A stretch of DNA of 64,000 nucleotides from GWE2-40-63 sp050179685 (GTDB taxonomy: Bacteria; Bacteroidota; Bacteroidia; Bacteroidales; SZUA-534), in contig JBFXEW010000015.1 of the NCBI GenBank assembly GCA_050179685.1, forward strand, positions 1-64,000, in the 5' to 3' direction. The translations under genes and the position numbers were made by a program. A model generated the notes under the pieces. The model was not told where the DNA came from. It saw nothing but the letters and a program-made list of their open reading frames with translations, and did not search any database. Shown piece by piece: positions 24,399 through 34,079 of this stretch (positions within the stretch are counted from its first letter, which is position 1; every line of letters starts with the position of its first letter).

Positions 24399-27300
24399 TT
24401 ATGGCAGCGGTAGCGAAAAAAAGAATGAACTGCCACTTCCCTCAACGCTTGAGCACCAGATTTTACCTCCGTGCATTTCAACAAATTCTTTGCAGAGGAT
24501 TAATCCCAGGCCATTTCCTTTTTCTTTTTCGGTTCCAATGGTTGTGTAGTTTTCTTCAATTTTAAACAATTTGCCTTGTTTTTCCAGGGGAATCCCAACA
24601 CCGGTGTCGCTTATGCTAATTACCGCAAAAGGTGTTTTGTTGTATAGCTTAATGCTTGTTTTTATTGTAACATAACCTGATTTATGGGTGTATTTTATGG
24701 AATTGGAAATTAAATTTCGCAAAATAGTTAATAGCATGTTTGCATCAGCTTTAACATATAGGTCTTCAGGGCTGTTGTCGATAAGGTTTATTTGTTTGTT
24801 TTTGGCGGCCAGCGATTGAACCTCAATAACATCGGTAATAAAGCTTTTAACATTTAAGTTTTGCGGATTAAATTCAATGCGTCCGGTTTGGGTTCGTGCC
24901 CAGGCAAGAAGGTTTTCAACCAGTTTCAATACCTGGTGGCTTGAGCTTGAAAGCAAACCGAGGTAGTTTTCCAGGGTGTTTTGATCGAGCTCTTTAAAAT
25001 CGTGATGAAGCATATCGGCTAAGCCGACTAAACCTGAAAACGGCGAGCGAAGATCGTGGGCAATTATCGAAAAAAACTTGTCTTTTTGTGCATTGAGTTT
25101 TATGAGTGTTTGTTCCGAATCTTCTATTTTTTTCAGGTTTTGTTTTTGTTTGGTAATGTCTTCTTTTATCGAAATAAAATGGGTAATAGTTCCATCGTCA
25201 GAGAAAATGGGCGCTATTCGAGCTTTTTCACAATAAATTGTTCCATCCTTTTTCTTGTTTTGTAATTCCCCCATCCACACTTTTCCGCTTAAAATGGTAT
25301 TCCAAAGTTCTGTGAAGGTTTCGGCCGGGGTATTTCCTGATTTTAATATGCGTGGGTTTTTACCAAGTGCTTCGGCTTCGGAGTATCCCGTTACCTGACA
25401 AAAATATGGATTCACATATTCTATAATGCCTCTTTTGTTTGTAATTACAATACTCATGGGAGTATTAATAATTCCGGCCGAAAGTTGGTTAAGTTTTAAT
25501 TCTTTGTTCTTACGGTCGGTAATATCGCTGCCTATAACCAAAACAGCTTTTTGCCCTTCATAGTTCATAAGTGCTGCCGAAACATCGAGCCATTTTTCCT
25601 GTTTGTTTTTGCAAATTATCTGCATCAGGTAATTCGATGGCGATGCTTCGTCGAGTAAACGTTTTTCAGAATATTCGGTAATGCTTTTTCTGTTATCAGA
25701 ATGCAGCAAGTCTGCCGGATTCATGGTCAGACTCTCTTCAGCAGAATAACCCGTAATTTTTTCCCAGGCATCATTTACCAATAAAAAGCGTTTGCTGGTT
25801 TGTATGCTTATGGCTGCGTTTGAATGCTGAAAAATATTTTGAAATTTTTCCTGGCTAAAGTAGAGCGATTTTACCAGGTGTTTTTGTTGTAAAACAAGGC
25901 TGATTAAATTCGCATACGAAACAATAAAGCTGGAATCGTCAAGCTGCATCCCTTTTGTTCCGATTAGTTGAAGAACAGCGTACAGATGATCATCCTGCTT
26001 TAAGCCAATGGTGTAAACCTGGCTAATCTGGTATTGCTTATTCAGTTCATCGATTCGTTCTTTTTTTATGTCGGGGGTTATAAAATCGAACAGGCCATTT
26101 TCAAAATGTGTGAATTTTCCGGTTTTGAGCAACTCAATAGTTTTCTGAGGTAATTTTTGAATGGTATTGGTTAATTCGAAACCCAGAATTGATTCAATGT
26201 TTTTTCTGCTTTCTTCTGAAATCCCCGCTATGCTTACTAAGTTTATTGCGCTGGCTGGAGCGTCTAGTTTAAGAGACAACACAATGGCATTATCTAGTTT
26301 GGCTTGTAAGTTTTGAGTTATGTAATTAAGTATTTGTTCTTCCGATTTTAATTGCAATAATTCAATGGATGCTTTGCTTAAAAACTTAAAGCGCTGTTCA
26401 CTCTCCAAAATGTTTTTTTCACTGATTATTTGTTGGGTGATATCTTGCGACAGGCAACTTACACCAATTGTTTGGCCTTCTTTTACTATTGGGTTAAAGT
26501 AGGTTTTGGTAAAACGGGGAACTCCTTTGTAATTAAACTCATCGACCAGTGAAAATTTTTCGCCGTTTAGCGCTCTTTGGTAACGAGCTTTCCATATTTT
26601 TTGTTGATCTGAAGGAACATTTTTGATGGCATAAATGCCTTTTGCCAGGTTTACATTAAAAGCTTGCTTGTAGTCGTTGGCAAAGTTGGTGTTTACCATA
26701 ATAATGTTCAGATCGGAATCGACCGACCAAATACGGGCTTCAGTATTCTCAAGCAAGGCTCTTTGGTTGGCTTCGTTTTCACTTAGATGGATTTCAGCCA
26801 GCGTTTGCTGGGTAACATCTCTTGAGAAGATAGCAACTCCCACTACTTTTTTTTCAAGCAGAATGGGATTAAAACGAATTTCGACATATTGTGCTACATT
26901 TTCAAAATCGAAATGTTCGGTAACCGTAAAACTTTCGCCTTTAAGCGCCCGGTCGTAGCGTTCCTTCCACATGGAACGTAGGTTCTCAGGAACGCAACCT
27001 ATAATTTCGGAACCAATTTTTAAATCGACCCCATAAGCAATCTTAAATTGTTGTTTAAAGTTGTTATTCAGGGTCTTAATTCGGTAATTGGTATCTATCG
27101 ACCAAATAATATCTGAAGTGTTATTGATTTGAGCATTCAAACTGGCTTCGTGCTCACTTAATTGCCGCTCAAAGTTTTTTCGTTCGGTTATGTTGCGCGA
27201 GACTCCTACAATTCCCTCAAAATTGCCATCGTCAGAAAAGTAAGGAGTTGTAATTGTTTCAAGAGTTACGATAGCTCCCATGCTATTGAAAACCTCAAAC

Positions 27301-27620
27301 TCCCATCTTTTTTCCGTTTTATCGTTTACGTCGGCAGTCCGTTTATCGATGGCTTTTCGAATTAAATCGAGGGTAGTTGACGGGCAAAACGAGGGAAGCG
27401 ATTTTTTTATCAGCATTTTGTCGGTAAAGCCTAAAATGTTATTTACCGAAGGGCTAATCCAGGTAATGTCAAATTGCTTATTCATTACCCAAATAAAATC
27501 GTTGATATGATTTAGTAGATGTGCATATTTTTGGTTCGACTCCGAAAGAGTTTCAATGGTTTCCATTGCTTGAGCCAGTTGCTGTTTAAGATTATACAGC
27601 TCCTTCGATGAGTCACTCAT
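24399..27620 (-). CDS. cytosolic multi-PAS/GAF sensor histidine kinase
   Basis: 1073 residues, no membrane helix. A short N-terminal coiled coil is followed by PAS domains at roughly 35-155, 160-275 and 285-395, a GAF-like segment at about 405-560, two more PAS domains at about 600-705 and 710-840, then HisKA with phospho-acceptor H855 (SIIAHDLRSPFSG) and a complete ATPase domain: N box NLISNSIKYTH, G1 DTGVGIP, G2 GNGLGLILCKEFVEMHGG. No receiver domain is present and no response regulator is adjacent, so it is an orphan kinase. Input ligand or cofactor cannot be read. It probably senses redox or small molecules in the cytosol. Confidence 0.92.
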   Translation of the reverse strand: MSDSSKELYNLKQQLAQAMETIETLSESNQKYAHLLNHINDFIWVMNKQFDITWISPSVNNILGFTDKMLIKKSLPSFCPSTTLDLIRKAIDKRTADVNDKTEKRWEFEVFNSMGAIVTLETITTPYFSDDGNFEGIVGVSRNITERKNFERQLSEHEASLNAQINNTSDIIWSIDTNYRIKTLNNNFKQQFKIAYGVDLKIGSEIIGCVPENLRSMWKERYDRALKGESFTVTEHFDFENVAQYVEIRFNPILLEKKVVGVAIFSRDVTQQTLAEIHLSENEANQRALLENTEARIWSVDSDLNIIMVNTNFANDYKQAFNVNLAKGIYAIKNVPSDQQKIWKARYQRALNGEKFSLVDEFNYKGVPRFTKTYFNPIVKEGQTIGVSCLSQDITQQIISEKNILESEQRFKFLSKASIELLQLKSEEQILNYITQNLQAKLDNAIVLSLKLDAPASAINLVSIAGISEESRKNIESILGFELTNTIQKLPQKTIELLKTGKFTHFENGLFDFITPDIKKERIDELNKQYQISQVYTIGLKQDDHLYAVLQLIGTKGMQLDDSSFIVSYANLISLVLQQKHLVKSLYFSQEKFQNIFQHSNAAISIQTSKRFLLVNDAWEKITGYSAEESLTMNPADLLHSDNRKSITEYSEKRLLDEASPSNYLMQIICKNKQEKWLDVSAALMNYEGQKAVLVIGSDITDRKNKELKLNQLSAGIINTPMSIVITNKRGIIEYVNPYFCQVTGYSEAEALGKNPRILKSGNTPAETFTELWNTILSGKVWMGELQNKKKDGTIYCEKARIAPIFSDDGTITHFISIKEDITKQKQNLKKIEDSEQTLIKLNAQKDKFFSIIAHDLRSPFSGLVGLADMLHHDFKELDQNTLENYLGLLSSSSHQVLKLVENLLAWARTQTGRIEFNPQNLNVKSFITDVIEVQSLAAKNKQINLIDNSPEDLYVKADANMLLTILRNLISNSIKYTHKSGYVTIKTSIKLYNKTPFAVISISDTGVGIPLEKQGKLFKIEENYTTIGTEKEKGNGLGLILCKEFVEMHGGKIWCSSVEGSGSSFFFSLPLP

Positions 27621-27742
27621 GGTGTTGAATAGATTACCTTTGTCCCTGAATTTTTTAGATGCTTGCTTCCTGTAAATATAAAACGAAATTAGCTAAGTTT
27701 TATCACAATAAAAAATATTCTTGTTAAGTAACGGTAATGGAC

Positions 27743-28666
27743 TTATGACGCATTTAAGTTTTTCTTCTTTTTGTTTTGAATCAGCCTTGTTCGCTTTGTT
27801 TGTCCTAAGTATAATCCTAACAAAACAACTAAAATTCCAAGGAGCTTGTATGTTGTTAGGGTTTCTCCAAACTTTAGGTAAGCAAACAATGCCGTAAACA
27901 GGGGGATGGTGTTTGTAAATAAACTGGCTTTGGTAATTCCAATGGTTTTAATGGAATAAGTAAACAAAACATAGGCAAGCGAAGATCCGAAAAATCCCAG
28001 GTAAATAAGATTTAATATAATGGTTTGGCTGAATGGGGCGGTTACAAAATGTTTGTAATCGAATATAAAAAAGAAGGGTAAAAAGTAGAAAAAGCCAAAC
28101 AGGTTTTGCCAGCTGATAATGGTAAACGCATTGTACTTATCGGTTAATCGCACAATAATTGCAGCATAGCCAAGGGCTGAAAGCACTGCGCCAACTAATA
28201 TCATCAGACCCAAAACCGAACCCTCGAATATAAAATTCTTGCCCAGCAAAACCATAATTACTCCGATAAATGAAATAAGGATGCCCCAAAAATTATATAT
28301 GCTAATGGTTTGGCGAAAAAACAGGTAAGCTATCAGCGGAGTAAAAACCGGTATGGTCGATATTATAACTGCTGCAACCGTAGGCGAAACCATGCTTACG
28401 CCATAACTCTCGGCCAGGAAATATAAAAATGGTTGAAACAACGACAGCAAAAGTAACCAGCCAAAATCTTTCCGATTGGGAATTTGCAGTTTTTTAATAA
28501 GTGTTGAAAAAATCAATAAAAACATTGAAGAAAACAGCAGACGAATGGTCATTACTGAAATTGGCCTGAGGGCTTCAAATACAACCTTATACCAAATATA
28601 TGTGGCGCTCCAAAAAAGCATGGCAAGTATAACTATGCCATACACCATGTATTTTTTAAGTAACAT
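27743..28666 (-). CDS. EamA/DMT family transporter
   Basis: 307 residues with ten predicted helices in two EamA repeats. Typical landmarks are FWSATYIWYKVVFEALRPISVMTIRLL region, ALGYAAIIVRLTDKYN and the second-repeat FGETLTTYKLLGILVVLLG. The C-terminus is strongly basic (QTKRTRLIQNKKKKN), which places it in the cytosol. It is divergent from the M20 hydrolase gene with about 80 bp between. Substrate unknown; only distantly like the EamA protein at 11873. Confidence 0.85.
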   Translation of the reverse strand: MLLKKYMVYGIVILAMLFWSATYIWYKVVFEALRPISVMTIRLLFSSMFLLIFSTLIKKLQIPNRKDFGWLLLLSLFQPFLYFLAESYGVSMVSPTVAAVIISTIPVFTPLIAYLFFRQTISIYNFWGILISFIGVIMVLLGKNFIFEGSVLGLMILVGAVLSALGYAAIIVRLTDKYNAFTIISWQNLFGFFYFLPFFFIFDYKHFVTAPFSQTIILNLIYLGFFGSSLAYVLFTYSIKTIGITKASLFTNTIPLFTALFAYLKFGETLTTYKLLGILVVLLGLYLGQTKRTRLIQNKKKKNLNAS

Positions 28667-28748
28667 TCGTTTTTTCTGTTTTATTTTTGCTTTTTTACGG
28701 GTGCAAATATGGCATTAAAAATTTGATGATTGCAAAAATTATTAGCTA

Positions 28749-29894
28749 ATGGAAACGGATATTCAGCATTTAATAAATATAAGACAAACCTTACATCAAA
28801 ATCCTGAACTATCGGGTTTCGAAGAATATACGGCCGAAGCTTTAAAGCGAACCATTATTAGGTATCAGCCCGATGAGATTATTGATAATTTGGGCGGTTT
28901 TGGTCTTGCTTTTGTTTTTAAAGGATCGGAACCTGGGCCAACCGTATTATTTAGGGCCGATATGGATGCGCTTCCCATAAAAGAAATAAATATAATTGAT
29001 TATGCTTCGCGGGCTCATGGTGTTGGGCATCAATGCGGACACGACGGCCACATGGCTATTTTGGTGGGTTTGGCTGCGCAAATCAGCAAAAACCGTCCGC
29101 AAAAGGGTAAAGTGGTTTTGCTGTTTCAACCCGCCGAAGAAACAGGCGAAGGAGCTTTAGCAGTAATTAACGATCCAAATTTTCACCGAATTACTCCCGA
29201 ATATTGCTACGCTTTACATAACATTCCGGGGTTCCCAAAAGGAAGCATTCTTTTAAAGAACAACACTTTTACAGCAGCTTCGCAAGGCATTACTGTTAAA
29301 CTGTTTGGCAAAACTTCGCATGCGGCTGAACCGGAAAAAGGAATTAGCCCGGCGCTGGCCCTTTCAAAAATTATCGAAGCCATTACCTTGTTGCCGGGTA
29401 AAAAAGATTTGTTTTCTGATTATGTTTTGGCAACCATTGTTCACGCCCAACTTGGCGAACGTACTTTTGGAACCACTCCCGGACAGGCTGAAGTACTAAT
29501 AACTTTGCGTTCATTTGAGGATTCCGATATGGATGTGTTGATTCAACAGGTTGAAAAATCAATAAAAGAAATTGCTGAGAGCCATGGTTTGAAATCGGAA
29601 CTTAGTTTTACCGATATTTACCCGAGTACGCAAAATAATCCACCCTTGGTACAGCAGGTAAAAGAAGGTGCTGAGGAATTGGGCTATAAGGTTGTTTATC
29701 TTGATAAACCCATGCCCTGGGCCGAAGATTTTTCACAATTCTCAAAATTGTTTAAAAGTGTGTTTTTTGGTTTGGGAGCAGGCGAGGAGCATCCCAAACT
29801 GCATAATCCCGATTACAATTTCCCCGACGATATTATTTCTTATGGCGTAGGCTTGTTTTACAAAATTTATGAGCAACACTTTACTATCCGTTAG
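28749..29894 (+). CDS. M20 family metal-dependent amidohydrolase
   Basis: 381 residues. M20D-type aminoacylase/hippurate hydrolase: RADMDALPI (69-77), the metal segment GHQCGHDGHMA with Cys96 and His98, FQPAEETGEG with E130/E131, YALHNIPGFP, and a dimerisation domain with LFGKTSHAAEPEKG. Such enzymes cleave N-acyl or N-carbamoyl amino acids; substrate not assignable. There is no signal peptide. Its last 11 bp overlap the convergent glutamine amidotransferase gene. Confidence 0.92.
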   Translation: METDIQHLINIRQTLHQNPELSGFEEYTAEALKRTIIRYQPDEIIDNLGGFGLAFVFKGSEPGPTVLFRADMDALPIKEINIIDYASRAHGVGHQCGHDGHMAILVGLAAQISKNRPQKGKVVLLFQPAEETGEGALAVINDPNFHRITPEYCYALHNIPGFPKGSILLKNNTFTAASQGITVKLFGKTSHAAEPEKGISPALALSKIIEAITLLPGKKDLFSDYVLATIVHAQLGERTFGTTPGQAEVLITLRSFEDSDMDVLIQQVEKSIKEIAESHGLKSELSFTDIYPSTQNNPPLVQQVKEGAEELGYKVVYLDKPMPWAEDFSQFSKLFKSVFFGLGAGEEHPKLHNPDYNFPDDIISYGVGLFYKIYEQHFTIR

Positions 29895-30588
29895 TTTTAT
29901 GTAAAGCCAGCTCAATAAAATTGTTGAATAAATAAGTTCCGGCATTTTTAGCCAATTCATTTTGCTCCGTATTTCCGCAAGTTCCTATCCGGCCATTTCG
30001 TCGCCAGTATTCCTGGGCAACATTCCGGTTAAATTCCGGATGGAATTGTACGCCCCAGCAATTGGAACTATAACACACCAAATGATTGTTGTCTTTGTTG
30101 CTATATGCCAATGATTTAGCACCGGGCGGAAGTTCCAATACTGTTTGATTGTGCGATGCATAAGTATAAATAAATGGAGTTTGAAAAAATGATGGGTTTT
30201 CAGATAAATCCTTGTTCCGGTGAACTTCAATCAAACCAAACTCCCCTCCTTTAGGGTTATCACCCACTTTGCCTCCCAGAGCTTCTGCAATTATTTGATG
30301 CCCAAAACAAATCCCCAAAAGCGGGATGTTTTTCTTGAATAGTTGACGAATCCAGTGTATCAGGTAAATCATCCAGGCTGCATTATCGGTAACATCATCA
30401 TGTGCACCGGTAATAATTACCGCTCCAACCGATTTGGGCTTTGGTAATGGTGGTTGATGCTGAATGGCGATGCTTTCGGTTGTAAAGGCACGATTGGGAA
30501 GTTGTTTTTTTATAAGGTCGTCAAAATCGCCATATTTATTCTTAATCGATGCATGGGTGCATCCCGATTTGATAATGATTACCCTCAT
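29884..30588 (-). CDS. class I glutamine amidotransferase (GMP synthase-like, stand-alone)
   Basis: 234 residues. The triad is visible: Cys94 in LLGICFGHQII, His183 and Glu185 in GVQFHPEFNR. A glycine loop (VIITGAHDDV) precedes the nucleophile. There is no synthase domain, so this is the stand-alone GATase1 group that includes gamma-glutamyl hydrolase-like enzymes of polyamine breakdown and unknown members. It converges on and overlaps the M20 gene. Confidence 0.85.
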   Translation of the reverse strand: MRVIIIKSGCTHASIKNKYGDFDDLIKKQLPNRAFTTESIAIQHQPPLPKPKSVGAVIITGAHDDVTDNAAWMIYLIHWIRQLFKKNIPLLGICFGHQIIAEALGGKVGDNPKGGEFGLIEVHRNKDLSENPSFFQTPFIYTYASHNQTVLELPPGAKSLAYSNKDNNHLVCYSSNCWGVQFHPEFNRNVAQEYWRRNGRIGTCGNTEQNELAKNAGTYLFNNFIELALHKTNG

Positions 30589-30991
30589 TTTATACGGACA
30601 ATGTGGTTTAAATAGTAAAGTCCAAAATACAGCAAGGCTAAAAGTAATTAAAGCCTTGCTGATTATGGATCTTCACGAATCTTTTTTCATGCAGTCGCTT
30701 GTTTAATCCGCGACCCCGCATGAATTTGTTGTTTAGTTGTTGTTGTTAATCAAGTGTAAATTGCATCAAAAAAAAGTTTTATACAAATATTTTTTTGAGA
30801 TCGTTTAAAATAAATCGGGGGATTTGCAATTTGAAATCGATTTAAATGAATCAAAATGAGTGAGTTGGCGCTCTTAATGGCTGGTTGTGTTTTTTTTCCT
30901 GTGCTGCAGCCTGCTTTGGTATTAAAATGCAAAACCCGCCCAGCCAAATAAATTTTAGTTGAAATAGTAATTAATTGCTTTGTTCAGCCGA
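30589..30991. other. 403-bp intergenic region with one hairpin
   Basis: AGCAAGGCT (30631-30639) pairs perfectly with AGCCTTGCT (30652-30660). On the minus strand the stem is followed by TGTATTTT, so it may terminate the FISUMP gene transcript. The rest is AT-rich with no credible frame, RNA gene or repeat that I can recognise. Confidence 0.5.
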
Positions 30992-31810
30992 CTAAATTTC
31001 CGGTCCCTGATTTTTGATGCAGCGAACCGAAATGGCATTTTGTTTTGGTTCGTGGTATTTAAATGCTTTCGATAAGCTTTTATGGAAATATATTTTCCAG
31101 GCATTGTCGCCTGCTTCGCCCGAAGTCCAGAAACTAACCGATACATCGGTGTTTTGTAAGCCGTTATTATAAAAACCCGGAAAAGTAAGTGATAGTTCTT
31201 TTACCAGATTGGGGATTTCTTTATCAACGGTAGAAATATTGTCGATAAGCAGTTCCCAATCGTCGTTGGTAGGTACATGCCATCCATCGGGGCAAATGCC
31301 CTGTGAACCCGGTTCAGTACTTTTATTCATGGCTTCGCTCCAGGTATACAGGCGTCCGTATTTTTCAAGCGATTCTAAACTGTCGCTTATTTCTACAGTT
31401 TTTATGGGCTCTCCCTGTGGGTTAATGGTAGTTCGTAAGTTTTGCATCATCCAGATACGTCCCCCAATTTGTGCTGTTTTGTAACTGTTTCCTTCATAGT
31501 CGATGCAAACAGGCCAGGGTGGTTGGTTAACCACAATGGTATCGATATGCCAGCTTTTTCCGGCATCGTTTACCGTAACATAATAGGTTCCTGCAGCTAA
31601 ACCGGTAAGTACGGTGTCGGTCGACGGAACTGACCAGGTTAACCTATAGGGTTGTTTACCTCCGGAAATCGTAAGATTTATGGAGCCATCGTGGCTTTCA
31701 AAATCGGTCAGGTGTTGCACCTTTACCTGAGTAGTTAAGGGTTCTTTTTTACACTGGACAAATACTAAAACGCTCATTAAAAGGCCCAGATAAAACAGTT
31801 TTTTTATCAT
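30992..31810 (-). CDS. lipoprotein with SprB repeat and FISUMP domain
   Basis: About 272 residues from ATG 31810. The lipoprotein signal is LGLLMSVLVFVQC. The first extracellular part is a single SprB repeat (DGSINLTISGGKQPYRLTW ... GLAAGTYYVTVNDAGK). The C-terminal part is a Fibrobacter succinogenes major paralogous (FISUMP) domain: YKTAQIGGRIWMMQNLR, YGRLYTWSEAMN, GICPDGWHVPTNDDWE, and VSFWTSGE ending AISVRCIKN. FISUMP proteins are surface-exposed; no enzymatic role is known. SprB repeats occur in the gliding adhesin SprB, which links this protein loosely to the T9SS theme. Confidence 0.85.
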   Translation of the reverse strand: MIKKLFYLGLLMSVLVFVQCKKEPLTTQVKVQHLTDFESHDGSINLTISGGKQPYRLTWSVPSTDTVLTGLAAGTYYVTVNDAGKSWHIDTIVVNQPPWPVCIDYEGNSYKTAQIGGRIWMMQNLRTTINPQGEPIKTVEISDSLESLEKYGRLYTWSEAMNKSTEPGSQGICPDGWHVPTNDDWELLIDNISTVDKEIPNLVKELSLTFPGFYNNGLQNTDVSVSFWTSGEAGDNAWKIYFHKSLSKAFKYHEPKQNAISVRCIKNQGPEI

Positions 31811-31921
31811 AATGGGATTTTGCATATAAACTTTTTTTGTGTCAGGTACCCGAAAAATCGGAAAAATCGACCGTACTAAATTAATAAATTCTTAAATTGA
31901 ATCACTATAAATCAAAAAATT

Positions 31922-32602
31922 ATGCAAAATATCTGGTTTGTGGCCTTGTTTTTATGCTTTGCTTTACCGTTAAAGGCACAGTTTGTTAATCCCGACACCA
32001 TTCAGCTTAGCGGGGTGGTATTAGGTGCGGATAGTTTAACCGCTTTGCCCAATGTACATATAGTTTCGCACCGGAACCGGGGAGCTTTGACTGATGTTGA
32101 TGGTCAGTTTTCGCTTAAAATTAATGCTTCCGACACCTTAAAATTTACTTACCTGGGATATAAACCCTACGTTTATGTTGTTCCCGACACTTTATTTTTG
32201 AAGCATTACATTGCCGGAATTGTATTGCGACCTGACACCATACTGTTATCGGAGGTTATTATTCTGCCCTTTATGAACCGAGCACAATTTAAACAGTCGT
32301 TCCTTAATAATCAGCCCGATTTGGAAACCCAGAATGCCACGCGTAACCTTAATATTATGAGCCTGCAATCGCGTCAGGCCAGTCAATGGCCATCGTCGAA
32401 AATGATGATTGATGTGCAACTGAAAAAATACAGCACCGATGTGGAATACCGGGGAATGATTGGACCCGATGAACAACTAAATATTGTAGGACTGGCTACT
32501 TTGTTAATTTATTATTCGCATCAACAACTTACCAAAGAAGAAAAAAACCAACGGATAAAAGCCGAATTGCAGCAGTATTTAAGAGAAAATTATCATAAGT
32601 AA
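31922..32602 (+). CDS. exported protein with carboxypeptidase-regulatory-like (CarboxypepD_reg) domain
   Basis: 226 residues. The signal peptide is MQNIWFVALFLCFALPLKAQ. Residues 28-90 match the CarboxypepD_reg-like beta-sandwich found at the N-terminus of TonB-dependent receptors and in stand-alone envelope proteins (LSGVVLGADSLTALPNVHI, GALTDVDGQFSLKI, LKFTYLGYKPYV). The remainder is charged, unassigned sequence with a helical C-terminus. No barrel follows. It is divergent from the FISUMP gene. Function unknown. Confidence 0.75.
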   Translation: MQNIWFVALFLCFALPLKAQFVNPDTIQLSGVVLGADSLTALPNVHIVSHRNRGALTDVDGQFSLKINASDTLKFTYLGYKPYVYVVPDTLFLKHYIAGIVLRPDTILLSEVIILPFMNRAQFKQSFLNNQPDLETQNATRNLNIMSLQSRQASQWPSSKMMIDVQLKKYSTDVEYRGMIGPDEQLNIVGLATLLIYYSHQQLTKEEKNQRIKAELQQYLRENYHK

Positions 32603-32660
32603 GGTTCCCGAAAAATATTTATCCGGTGTAAGTTTTTCTTTATTTTGCTGAACGGGGCGT

Positions 32661-33905
32661 TTAGCTGGATTGTTTTTTGTGCCCCGATGGTTTCCGAAAA
32701 TTTTTCCGCTTGTTCCCTTTCGATTTTGAATAATTTCTATTTCCACCTCTTGTTTTGCCGGGCTCATATGCTGGACCATCGCCGATTGATTCGGGATTGG
32801 GAGCTTTGTAGATGTTTGCTTCAATTAATTTTTCGATGCGTGCAAAGCGTTGAATATCGGTTTCGTTTATAAACGTCAGTGCTACTCCGGTTGAACTGGC
32901 CCGTGCGGTTCTTCCTACGCGGTGCACATAATCTTCAGCATCGTGGGGAACGTCGTAATTCACTATCAGGCCAATATTATCAATATCAATTCCCCGCGAA
33001 ACAATATCGGTTGCTACCAAAATGGGAAATTTGCGGTTTCGGAAATCGCGCATTACCGATTCCCGCTCCGATTGTTCCAAATCGGAATGAATAGCTTTAG
33101 CAGCAAATCCGGCTTTTACCAAATCACCAACCAGCGATTTAACCTTTTGCTTGGTCGATGAAAATATGATAACACTATCCAACTCTTTTTCGGCCAAAAG
33201 ATGGGTAATAAGTTTATTTTTTTGACTGTCGTAAACCAGGTAAGCAGCCTGTAAAACGCCTTCGGCAGGTTTTGATACGGCAATGTTTATTTCCTCGGGT
33301 CTTTTACAAACTTTATTGGCCAGGGTTCTTATTTTTGGTGGCATGGTAGCCGAAAAAAGCAAGGTTTGTCTTTTATCGGGTATGTAGCTGATAATTTTAA
33401 TCAAATCGTCAACAAAACCCATGTCGAGCATTTTGTCGGCTTCGTCCAGAATTAAAAATTCAAGTTCTTTTAAATCGACATAGCCCAGATTCAAATGCGA
33501 CAACAAACGGCCGGGCGAAGCAATTAAAACATTGCATCCCCGTTCAATGGCTACGCGTTGTTGTTCCCAAACCGACGAATCGTTTCCGCCATAAATGGCA
33601 ATCGATTCCAATCCGGTGTAATAGGCAAAACCCTGAAATTGTTGGTCAATCTGTAAAACCAACTCGCGTGTTGGAGCCAGAATAAGTCCTTTTATTTTAC
33701 TTGACCGGTTGATGCTTAAATGATGCATTAATGGCAGAAGGTAAGCGGCTGTTTTACCTGTTCCGGTCTGCGCGCAGGCAATTAAATCTTTTCCTTGTAT
33801 GGCTATGGGAATTACCAGTTGCTGTACCGGGGAGGGTTCCTCAAATCCCATGGCTTCTACTCCTTCAAAAACATTCTGATGGAGGTTAAAATCGATAAAT
33901 TTCAA
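32661..33905 (-). CDS. DEAD-box RNA helicase (RhlE-like)
   Basis: About 414 residues if started at TTG 33905 (KFIDFNLHQNVFEGVEAMGF, typical family N-terminus); an ATG at 33980 would add 25 atypical residues. The motifs are complete: Q motif near PSPVQQLVIP, I AQTGTGKTAAY, Ia PTRELVLQ, II DEAD, III SATMP, V RGIDI, VI HRVGRTAR. The basic tail of about 50 residues (SKSKGNKRKNFRKPSGHKKQ) fits RNA binding. A near-consensus -7 element (minus strand TACTTTTA, 33934-33941) lies downstream of the longer start, favouring TTG. It acts in ribosome assembly or RNA decay. Confidence 0.9.
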   Translation of the reverse strand: MKFIDFNLHQNVFEGVEAMGFEEPSPVQQLVIPIAIQGKDLIACAQTGTGKTAAYLLPLMHHLSINRSSKIKGLILAPTRELVLQIDQQFQGFAYYTGLESIAIYGGNDSSVWEQQRVAIERGCNVLIASPGRLLSHLNLGYVDLKELEFLILDEADKMLDMGFVDDLIKIISYIPDKRQTLLFSATMPPKIRTLANKVCKRPEEINIAVSKPAEGVLQAAYLVYDSQKNKLITHLLAEKELDSVIIFSSTKQKVKSLVGDLVKAGFAAKAIHSDLEQSERESVMRDFRNRKFPILVATDIVSRGIDIDNIGLIVNYDVPHDAEDYVHRVGRTARASSTGVALTFINETDIQRFARIEKLIEANIYKAPNPESIGDGPAYEPGKTRGGNRNYSKSKGNKRKNFRKPSGHKKQSS

Positions 33906-34021
33906 TATATTATATTTTTCTAAATAACTGGTGTAAAAGTAATAACAAACTTGGATATAAAAAATTTTATAGTTTGGCAAAAATCAGCTTCCCGGGTCTT
34001 ATTTTAGAAGTATGATTTAAT

Positions 34022-34052
34022 GAAAAACAAAACCCCGGGAAACTATCCGGGG
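34022..34052 (-). terminator. terminator after cysN
   Basis: CCCCGG (34033-34038) pairs with CCGGGG (34047-34052). On the minus strand the stem is followed by TTTTGTTTTT, placing it correctly at the 3' end of the cys operon. Confidence 0.8.
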
Positions 34053-34079
34053 CTTATGCTATTATAATAAGTAGTTTGC

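Noticed and set aside
33906..33980. ATG start of the DEAD-box helicase at 33980
   Set aside because: It adds 25 atypical aromatic residues and lies upstream of a near-consensus -7 element; TTG 33905 fits the family start. An experiment could overturn this.
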